A stretch of 64,000 nt of DNA from Cercis canadensis (lineage: Eukaryota > Streptophyta > Magnoliopsida > Fabales > Fabaceae), in NCBI GenBank assembly GCA_003255065.1, contig QAOA01007934.1:124001-188000 (forward strand), read 5' to 3'. This document shows, one piece after another, positions 13,601 through 25,355 of the stretch; positions within the stretch are counted from its first letter, which is position 1, and each line of letters begins with the position of its first letter. The notes beneath the pieces were generated by a model that worked only from the letters and a program-made list of their open reading frames with translations, had not been told where the DNA came from and searched no databases. The position numbers were made by a program, and so were the translations under genes.

Positions 13601-16600
13601 AAGGCTCATATTGCTTATTCTTGAAGAGATTTAATTAGGAAAGTGATGCTCATATAAGGGTACTCATTGACCTTGAGGTGTTATATAAATAAGAATTTCT
13701 TATGTGGCCTCTTACTCTGCCAATGATCTTTCTAAGGGACTTTCTCCCTTTCACATATGCAGTGAGATTTGACAGCTCTATTGCATTAATGGTCATGCCT
13801 AACTTTGCTGTATTCTTTCTTTGTATTTTTATTCCGGAGGAAATCTTATCCTCCTTTCTACATGCCTTCTACCCCCTTCTATTGTAATTTCCTCCTTTAT
13901 AGAAGAATATATATCATTAACTAATTGTCTGCAATTAATCCAACAAATGAAATCAGATACGCAAATGAGAACCATGTGAAAAGACCAACATGCAAAGATT
14001 TAGAGCAATTGCTCCTCCATGGACATAATAAACATATAGTTTCTAAAATTGCGGGAGAATAGGTAAGTAAACAGGAAAAGAGGTTCTTTGTTATTTTGCC
14101 TTGTCTACTAAAAGGGGAACATAATAATGTAATTAGAGGCTGAAAGAATTCAACCACTAGTCAGTCATATACCTGCTAGTGGATGGACTTAAATCATCCA
14201 AATCAAGTAATATATCCCATAGTAGCATCACAATTGAGTGCAGTGTATGACCCTGCAAAGCAACTATTGCAGCTGCAGCGGGTAATAAAGCATCAGCAGC
14301 AACCGCTCGGACATCATCATCTGGGTCCTCCAACCCAGATTTACATGCAGGAAGAACATGTCCAAGCAAGTCAGGAAGCATCTCCTAGTATCAGGAAAAG
14401 AAACATCAGAATAGTACACAACAACAAACGAATTTAAAAAAAAAAAAAAGAAGAAACATGTGAATCAAGAGAAGCCTAAGCTTTCGCCAAATATATATGA
14501 CTACACACTAGCTATCTTCAATCCTTTTTTTTGGGGTTACATGACAGCACGGAAGTTCAAACCATTGACCTCCTGCAAACTACCCAAATCTAATGGTCCC
14601 TCACCACTAGACCACACCTAGTGGCTTCACTATCTTCAGTCTTAATTGCGCAATGCCTGCTACTTTCATCCACCTTTGTTACTGTTGGTGATATAGTAAG
14701 AATGGTTACAGATGAAATCTAGTATGGAGAGAGGTTCCTAGTTGAATCATGCGAAGTGTTTTGCAGGAATAAAGCAAGAGAATATTGAAGGGTCAACATC
14801 TCTGCACAATTGGATGTTGTGAAAAGGATCAAAATTTGTCTCTCTTTAATTGGCTTCTATTAGTCCTGCACTCAATGCAGCCATGTAAATGCAGGATGGG
14901 CTACCTAAAGAATGCTGAAGTGTCAATTAAAATTTTGGTTTAATTTTCTTTTTTTCCGACCTTATTGAAATTGCAAGTCCTAATAGAATATTACATGGGC
15001 CAGGATTATTCTAAAAGGATTTTTACTTGTTGGTCAAGGATCTATCAAGTCTATTAGAGGACCTTGTGTAAAATGAAAATAGCCTGTTTTCTCTTATAAT
15101 TGAACATAACCTTTTCAGATCTGAGTGGTTTCAACCCTAGAACCCACTTTCTTTCTCCCAACTTCAATTCTTCCCAATCTTCTCACTAATTCTGTCACGA
15201 TTATCTATTATTCTCCCTCAGTACTGCATCAAATTGGTATCAAAGCCATGGGAGGCCATGGAAGAGAAAGAAGTGGCAGAGAAAATCAAAGATATCAAGC
15301 AAAATTGGCTGACAGGTGGCATCGGATTGAGATTGAAGATTTCTTGCAGGCAATGCTTTGCAGTGATGGGAATGTGTGGAAGATTCTGGAAGGTGATTGC
15401 ATTGTGAACCCTTGGACATATCAGAAGGTAACACAAAGGATGAAGATTCAATTGAAGATGAAGAGAATCCTTTGCATGAAACTGGACCAACTAATCAAAC
15501 AGCAAGAAGTGGAGGAGCAATGGATGGATGCCTTGGATCTAAATGGTCCTTCTTCTCAGCACGAAGTCTGTGATCTCTTCCTTCATGATACAGTTGTAGA
15601 TTGGAATTCACTTCCAATCTATGAAGTTTATCCAGAAAATGTATTGAAAGATTCAAATGCTTTTGATTTGAATGTCTTAGTTGCATATAATGAGAAGGAA
15701 AAAATTTTAGAAATATATCAGATCTCACCTGTTCAGATTATGGAAAAGAAATGCTCTCAAATAATCAAACAAGAAGTTGTTCAGCAAGAAAAAGATTTAG
15801 AAATTTCTGTTTTAAGAATATTCAAGAATTGAGCACATCGATTATGTCATTGCTCACAAATTTAACATGATGGGAAACAAGATTGACAATCCTTCATCAT
15901 TCCTCTTTCAACAACGAAGTGGCCCAATCAACTTCAAAATCAAAATTCCAATTTGGTGCCAAGGATTTTGTTCAACCAATTGGGAGCCTTTATGCTTAAA
16001 CACTTCAAAACTAGAGGACGGGTTTTCTCCAACCAGCAGAGAAAGCTGCAGGATGGGCTACCACCAAGAATGCTAAAGTTTAAATTAGAATTTTGGTTAA
16101 TTTTAAGTTTTGGCCTGAATGTAATTGCAAGTCTTAGGCTCAGTTTAGTAGTTATCATAATATTTAGTAACTTTTGCTGGGAATATTATTAGAGATTTGA
16201 TTTAATTATTCTAGGAAGTTTTAGAACATTTATGGCATAATTAAAGTCCCCATAGAATATTACACAGGCTAGGCTTATTCTCAAAGATTTTTACTTGCTG
16301 ATCAAGTTCTATCAAGCCTATAAAAGGGCCTTCCATGCGTAAAACAAAAGAAGCTTATTTTTTCCTACCAAAGAATATGATCTCAGTGGTGTTAAAAATC
16401 TAGAACCCTCTTTCTCTGTTCCAATTTTGATCATTCCTTATCTCTTCCATAATTCTGTCATCATTAGCTGTTGTCCTCCCTCAATACTGCATCATGATGT
16501 TTTCTGAATTCTCTTTGATGCAGTAGACTCTCCAGCGTCTTCGTTATGCTCTCATTCTTTTGTTTTCTTTTATTTTCTTTTGTCCCTAGAGGACACTTAC

Positions 16601-19600
16601 TGATTATTTATTGTGTATCTCATGTCCCATAGTCGCTCCTCATTAAATTTGCACTCGTCAAATGCCAACCACATCACCCGGCAAAGAACAATTGAAGCAA
16701 GTCATTGGATAGACTTGTGAGCATTACATCCTAGAAGCTCACTACAGGCAAAACAGTAACACACTGCCAAAGCATTTCAAATTGAACTTGCAGTGAATCA
16801 GACCCCAGCAAACATATCACCAACGTGGTACTTGATTCCAAGCCAAGATAGTACCAACCAAACCCATTCTACATTTCTAGCCATGCTCTATGCCTTTCAC
16901 TTCAATCAAAGAGAACAGCTTCTTAAAGCGGTAAAGAGGCTTTGGCAATAGTAAGGAGAGTAAAACTCTGGCAGTGTGCAATTTATGCATTTCAGGATGC
17001 TTCTTCATCCTTAGAGATTTAATGCCACAAGATTCTCTTTATGGCTTCTCTTTGGTGCTCTACCCAATGTTAATTACGGTAACCTCTCTATCAGATCAGC
17101 AGAGATATTGAAGAGCTTTGTTGCAATGATGATCTTGTTTGTTTGATGCTTCTCTTCTTCTTGTCTTTGTTTAGGAGAATATCTTAGCCTCCTTGATTGT
17201 TGTATTCCTTCTTTCCTCTTTCTAATAACATTTGTTTAGAGAAAAAGAAAAAGGAGAAGACATAAATGAAAGGAGAAAAAATCAACATGTACCTGCCGTA
17301 CAGCAACCAAATATTTGATACCTAAGAGACTGCCATGACGAATCTCCCATTCTGGTCTACACTGAACAAAAGGCAACCACAGAAACATAAAGATCAAACA
17401 CCAATCAGAGCCAGAAATAAAAAAAGAAGAAGTGAAATATAGAATAAGAAGAAAAATGGCCTAGAAATAAAAGTTGAAAGCATAGTAAACCAATGTTAAA
17501 TTACATCTAGCAAATGGAAAGAAAATTCATCCTTACATGATGTTTACCTGCATTTTCAGCAATATATTTAACGTTTCATTAATTAATGCTGGATGCATGT
17601 ACTTAAAAGCAGCACCTAATGCCTGTGCACAGGTTTCACGCACAGGGGCAACAACCTGATCAGATACATAATCTCCAAAGCTGCAATAATATAAAAAAAT
17701 CAAGAATATTAATAGAAAGACTTGCAGAGAAAGAGACAGTTAGATATCCTGCCAATAATAATTGGCCAATAATTAAGAACAGTCAGAAGCACCATAGAAG
17801 AAAAAGCTCCCTCCACCCAAAAATAAAAAATCAGTTACATAAATCAAAATTCAGCAAGATCTTGTACATTAAAAAACATACAAAATAAATATATCATACC
17901 GGTCAAGTGACAATACACACAAGAAGCGTATTACACAATCTTGAAGGAATTCAAGGTTTTGAAGCCAGGAACTTCTTGCCACTTTAACCAAGTTCATCAG
18001 CTCAGAATTCTGAGGAAGATTTCTTAGAACATTTAGATTTCCAGAGGGAATCTTATCGTCATCAGAAAAACTTTTCTGCTCTTCTATATTAGTAGCTTCC
18101 TTGCACGAATAATGTAAACCCTCAGGGCAAGATTCCAGCTCCATGTCAACAGGATTACCATTACACTGACCATTCATGCAATCCAAAGGCAAATTGCATC
18201 CGTAGCTATTGGCACTAATGCTGATTTCAACATCATTATCATTGCTACATGTGATCATGTTGTCCATAGAGGTGAATGATGAAACATCTTCAAACTTTGG
18301 CCTCTTCAAATTTGAGTCAAACTCATCTACTGAGACTTGCATATTCAAATCAATCTCCCTTTCTCTCTTCAATGCATTTGAAATACTTTTATCTTCTGAT
18401 TCATCAAATAATGCCCTATTCAAGCGAGAGTCTGGTTTAAATACTCCCGCAGAAGCACCTTGATGTGTTAAAATCTCTCTCAATGCCATAACACTACCAT
18501 GCCGTATCTCCCAAACTAGCAATATAATAGATGAAAACATAAGCTAAGATTAATTAATGAGCTTATCCACTATAGTAAAAATTAAGGAGTACAAAATTTA
18601 CATTTGACATATAAATTATAACATCACATTATTGTACATTGTAGTTCAATAAATTATAGTATTTATTTTTTGTATGTTTAGGCATATAAAACTATACCTT
18701 TTACAATATAAGATAAATATAGGCAGATATCATGTACCCAAGGATCAGATTCCAAACCCAAACAGGTATATATAAAATCTCAATACGTCCTAAATCCCAT
18801 CATGATTTGAGAAACAAATTCTATTAGTGTTGAGATGGAACAAGCACCCTATTTTAGAGCATTATTTTTTATAAAAGACGAAATAATATTATTTAAGTTG
18901 AATAAAGAATGAATACAAAGAAAAGGAGGATAAGATATTCTCGCAAAAACAACTAAACAAAGACATTAATACAATATAGCTCCAAAATCTCTCTGCATAT
19001 CTACCAAGGAGACTCCTTGAAAGAAACCATGTGCAGAACACCAAAGAGAAGACATCAAAACAATCATGTCCCAAAGAAAGTTTGAAATGTTTATGGTTTT
19101 TTAGAAAAAAAAAAAAAGGGGCAAAAAAACAGAAGAAAACATACATCTTGGACATGCATTTACCACAAAACCCATCCAAGACATATCGATTCAGGTATGG
19201 CACTGAAACAGTTGTTCGCGCTTCTTAGTTCTCCAAAATGGATTAGAAAGTGCTAAATAACAAAAAAGACAGCCAGAGTAAAAGGTTTACCAGGATCAAA
19301 CATATCAAGGATAAGTTGCTCAACAAAAGTGTGGAAAGGCCATTGTCCATCCCCATCATGCTCAAAGCCATCTTCATCATGATTACCATCCAGGAATGCC
19401 TGTATAGAAAGTCAATGTCAAAACTCAGAATATGCCCTGTGATTGAAGATGGAGTTCAATCAACTTGCACTGTAACAATTCTTAGGTCAAATAGAACTAT
19501 GAAAGTCATAAACAATGGAAACCAATCTTGCAACTTGTTTCATTGCTAAATAATAATATGTTCTACTACTGAGAAGGTTCCCCTCATTGTATACAATTTT

Positions 19601-22600
19601 TTGTTTTCTCAAAAACTGAATGCCCCTTTTTTATGTTGTTGGGGAGGAGGGGGATAAAAGAAGAACTTTCATTAGAGAGAAAGAAAGAGTGCAAAGGTAG
19701 AGGACAGCAAGAAATCCTCCTTAAGAAAAAACAATACAGCAGAAAGGAAATGGAGACATCAAAAATAAAATGTTAGTAGAACTATTAAAAAGGAAAGAGC
19801 ACCGGATATCCCATGTTTAGAACTATTAATTTAAAAAGAAGAAAAATGTTGTTAGAACACCACACGCACATTCAGATTCCTACAAGATAGCATCCATGCT
19901 ACAGTTATTTAATTAATTTTAAAATTCAGATTTAAAAAGAAAATGCATGGGAAAAAGACTAGCAATAATAATATGATGATGACAATGACAATAAAGCACA
20001 ACCAGAAATCACTAATAGCTTGGCTTAGCATTGACAGCACCCAACAATCACGTTGGAGCTTTAAACTCATATTCAGGCAATACCAATGTGATTTTGGGTG
20101 TCTAGCCACCCACCCAAATACTGGCTAACTTCAACTAGAGGAGCACAGTGGAATCAACAGATAAAATGGCTTAATACCGTATCACAATTTACAGAATCAG
20201 GACATGTGCCCTTAGAAGTCACATTATGAGCACACGATGCCTCTGTACTTCCATCCTCGCACCAGCTTTTTGTTTGGTCTTTCGAGTTTATTTTTGCTTT
20301 ACGTTTCAGAAGATTCAGTTCTCTTGCACTTGGCCATTTTGATTTGACAGGAACCATATTTGCAACCATTTTCTGGATGTTATGTACAGAACGAGAAGTG
20401 AAAACTCTTTGATCTATCCCATTTAGACGTGAATCTGATTTGTGCGCCATAAGATCTTCATCTCTTATCATTTCACTGATATCCATAAATTGTTCGCATA
20501 CATCCAAACCTACATTACAAGAAAAGGGTTTCAGGCATAAGAAGTGCATAAATTTATGCATCAGTTAAAGCATTAAACAAAGAATATCCTATTTGAAAAT
20601 AGTTTGTCTCATTTGATTATTCCCACCACAGAACATAACTTATCTGCTGAAAAAGCACCCACTTACATTGTATGACAATAAGACTGAATACTGAATTTTC
20701 CATACAATGCTTAGCAAAGATCAGTTGAATAAAGCAATGAATGAAGAATATCTTATTTAAAAACAGTTTGTCTCATTTGAATATTCCCACCACAGAATGT
20801 AGCTTCTCTGCTGAATAAGCACCCACTTACATTGTATGACAATAAGACTGAATAGTGAATTTTCCATACAATGCTTAGCAATGATCAGTTCAATAAAGGT
20901 CATCATTTCACCTTTCTCTTGTTGGCTATAAGATATTACAATTTAAGACAGTCTCACTAACCTAAACGATGTCGAAGATTTTGCTTCTGGCGAGCCAATC
21001 GCTCCTTCGGATTCTTCACATTATCACTTCCAATGTCATACTCCTGAAACGCGACAAACAAGGCATGAAATGTCTACAAAATAAAAGCACATGTGAACAA
21101 GATATAAAAAGCAAACTCTGAAGGTAAAGGTCCGCTGATCCCGCTGCTCTTTTACTAGAAAGAGTAAAAAGCAATCAAAGGACAAACAAATGCCATGAGC
21201 ATACAAGGAAATTTTGCTCTCTCCATATTCAGTTCATCTTTCCTTTTTTCTTTTGGTTTCTATTTTTTTCTGTGGCGAGGGTTTTGCAGGGTTCTTTGGG
21301 GAGCATGAGCACAAAAGCCCGATCAGACACAATCAAGTACCACTAACAGCATAGAGTACAAGAACTATTGCAGCACAACCATAGAAGACAGGTTGAATAA
21401 TTCACTCCAAGAACTCAAGCAAATACCTTGTCAACATAAAAGGAAATATTATTGTTCCAGAACAAGGTTAAAACAATAGAATATCTTCAAAGCCAAATGC
21501 CCAAAATAGAAGTATTAAACGTCCTAAACTCCAACTGCCTTAGCCTCTTTGACAACAAGCTGCGAATATCCTCCTGCTTCACTAAATGAAACCTAGGGTC
21601 ACCATTCTTAGCTCTTAAAAAAAGTCCCTCCGCAAATTTGCACTGTTATGAAATAACGCTATAAGATGGTTATCCATCATATATTTCCTTTAGCATGAGT
21701 TTTGCCACATTCTTCTTACATAACTCACTGCAAAATCAATACTGACAAAGAGATAAAAAGATATTGTGGCTGATAAATATGAGATTACATGTTTTTTTAG
21801 GGGGGGAGGGGTGATAAAAGAAGAGATTTTATTAGAAGAGAGAAGGGATAAAAAGAAAAGGAGCATAAGATATTATCCTTAGGAAGAGCTAGACAAGTAG
21901 GTGAAGCAAAAATAAATACGGGACTAATATAAAAGGGCTCTCCAATCCCTCTGCATATCTATCAAGGAAACTCCTTGAAAGATGCAATTCGCAAAACACC
22001 AACGAGAAGCCACAAAAACAACCTTGTCCCAAAGCAAATCTAAGGCCAAAACTTTGCCCTTCAAAACATGAGCATCTTTGCTCCAACCAAACCAAAGACA
22101 CCAAATGATAGCATATAAAGCACACTGCAAAAAACTTTGCCTTCTTTACTCCGACCAAAACCTCTGAACTTAATCAAAAGAAAACTCTCCAAATTTTGAG
22201 GGCAAACCCAAGAATCACCAAAAACACAAACGCTTACTCCATATGTAATTAGCTGCTGGATAATGTAGAAATAAGTGAGCAGCTGTTTCTGAATCAGAGC
22301 AACACATCAGTCATTCAGATTTTAGTAGACAAATCTTTGTTTGGCCTACAACTCTGTAACAAGTCATTAGTGTTAATCTTATCGAGTACCACTGTACAAA
22401 TGAAAGACTTTATCTTAGAGGGGACTTTAGACTTTGAAAAAGGCTTTTCTAGAAGGAAATTTCCTCTATTTGGAGATTGTGTAAGAAAGAGGAAGAAGGA
22501 TTTATAAAAAAAGAAAACATTCCAGAAGAATCAAGAGCCCAAATCCTCTTAACCAAATCAGAAGACAAGTGAATAGAATCAATCAGAAGCAAAGATGTAT

Positions 22601-25322
22601 TGGAAGCATCATTTACCACATATATGGACAAAATGTTTGAGAAATTTGTTTAGAATTCTAGAGTTACACTCATCAATAGGTTTTTATTTTTAGGCCAACC
22701 CTCATCAATAGGTTAAGTCCCATCAAAATCACTAATCATGCTAAGCCTTCCACACTGTAACCAGACTTCACATGAAATTGGGCATATTATACCATTTCAG
22801 TCTTGTACTTCTGAAACCTGAATGTTGGTCTCGGGCATTGAACAAGTTGTTGTTGCTTCTCACAAAGCCGCAATTAATTTAAAACATAAGTGCAGTTGAA
22901 TTCTCTCACAGATGGATAAGAAAACTAACTATTTCAAACCCAAGTATTATTTCAAACATCTATTTTCATTCATCTGCATGCACATTTGAGACCCACAACC
23001 TTATTGAAGGTATTTAAGAATTACAAAAATTCCCTATTTCAAATGTGCATGCACATGCACATTTATGAATATAATGATTTCTAAACAATCCTTTTTATGT
23101 GTAAAATTTAATAAAAGATGCAAACCTCAAAATTCATGTCTGCTAGCAATTTTAAACATATGACCCCTACAAGAGTCAAAAGTCTCATCTAAAATCATTC
23201 AATGAATTAAAAACAAAGAAAATCAGAAAAATAAAAGAAGTCTTTATTATCATGAAAATGTTCAAAATTTATCAGAGACAGAGAACACAGAATCCTCCAA
23301 GAAACAGCCAAAACAAAACAAACTATGCAATATAGAAATGAGAAAACATTAGCTCAAAATGAGTTTTCCAATCCCTCTGCAAATCTGTTAAAGAAACCAC
23401 TCAAGAAATCCAGGACCAGAGACCCACAACAAATACAAGAAAAGAACTATATCCCAAAAACTTGCAAGTGGAAAAGACACTGGCATTATGCTCCAGCCAA
23501 ATAAACAGACAAACAACAAACTTCCAAAGGGCGTTGCACTCCATTCTCCTTCCCAAACGCCAAAACCTTTTTTGGATAAAGAGGAAATTTTATTAGAAGA
23601 GAGAAGGAAAACGAAGCCCATCACCTCTAAAATGAACAAAACAAAATGTCCCTAACTTGGGCAGACCCACTGCTAATTAAAAATTACCAAAAACCATGGG
23701 TACCAAGCAACTTCAAAATATAAGAAGAGATGCATACTAGCCTTAGAAATTTGGTTTATGGCTTGGAAATTTTGTGTCCAAAAATAAAGCATTGGCCAGT
23801 AAGTGGCTTTGGCATTTCCACCTCAAGATTTCATCCTTATGGAACCAGGTCATTAAGAGTATTTAAGGTCACACCAGAATAGGATGCCAATCCGGCTACC
23901 AATACAACTCACTCATGCTTCTTTTTGGCCTTTGACTTCCTTAAAGGTGGGAGGTAGATCCAGGATTAGATTTTGATTGGTACTTGGGTAGGGGATATTC
24001 CTTTCTCAGAAGCTTTTACTTGCCTCTGCTATCTTTCTTCTCTTCATCAGGCCCACATTAAAGATTTCTACTACGCTCAAAATTCTTACTTATCTTTGAA
24101 CTTTATTTTTTCAGAAACTTGAATGGTAGAGAAGCCTCTAAAGTAGAATATACTTTGCTTCTCCTTGATCCTATTCATCTCTCTTCTAGCTTGGATACAA
24201 GGATTTGGACTCTTGATTCTAGCAGTGTATACTATTGCAAATCATACTTTACCTTCCTCAGCCATTCCCCCAATCAAAATAAATTCCTTCTTGATACAAA
24301 ATCAATACAAATGACCAGCTACGGATTCATAGGGCACATAAAGCTTTATCTCTAAATGTACTGGTGATGTGTAAATCTAATCCAGAAGCAGTTGCCCGTC
24401 TTTTTCTACATTGCCCAGCAGCTACTTCCATTTGGAATAGGCTCTTCAGTGTGTTTGCTGAACATTCAGTGTGCCACCAAAACTTGGAATAGCTCCTTTC
24501 AATCAGTTTTAGTCTTTAGAGGCTTTGGCAGTAAAAAGGAAGGAAAAGCTTTATGGCAGTGCGCTATGTTTGATATTCTCTGGTGTATTTTCCTATTTGG
24601 CTAGAGTGAAATGCTCGTCTTCACTAACTTTACTGTTAGACAAGGCTGTATTCTTGGCCTCCCTCTGGTGCCATGCACATGGCTTCTTAAAGGGGATTCC
24701 CTTCACTATTAGGCAGAGAGTGGAGATCCATTTTACTTTTAATCTGTCTCTTTCCTTTTTGCAGTATTATCTTGCTCAAGGAGGATGTCTTGTCCTCCCC
24801 TCCTTTGTACCCATTCTCTCTTTAAAATACAAGAAAGAGGGAAAAGGATGCAACAATAAATAGGATCATAAACTCATTTAAACAAAGAGAAGCATTGCAT
24901 CAAAAAGAAATGTCTCAATTGTATTTCTATTAAGTGTGATCTCTCTTTGAGTAGCATCATTGCCATGCCTAAAGCAGTGGAAGATTTGGGTAAGAAGTCG
25001 GATTTAGGATTCTAAAAAGTCTTCTAACTTCCAAGTTGCTGAGAAGTACTTTTCCAGTTTGCTTGTTCACTGGGTCCTAACCGTACATGCTTTTAGTTCA
25101 TGGTTCTTTTACCTTTTCTTTTTTTTGATAAATGAAGAATTGTATTAGAAGAAGAATGAAAGAGAAAAGTACAAAGAAGGAAGGCAAGAAGTCCTCCTAA
25201 CAAAAAGAAAAAATAACATCAGCTCTAAGACTTACCCATCTTCATTACTCTTATTCTTTTAGTCTTTTCTCCTTCCTTCATCAATGGAGCATAATTCCCC
25301 CATCTTCTACAGGATCCCATGG

Positions 25323-25355
<33 letters not shown>

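Noticed and set aside
14540..14620. A possible tRNA gene because of A- and B-box-like motifs
   Set aside because: No cloverleaf with acceptor and anticodon stems can be formed. The A tail and flanking duplications indicate a SINE.
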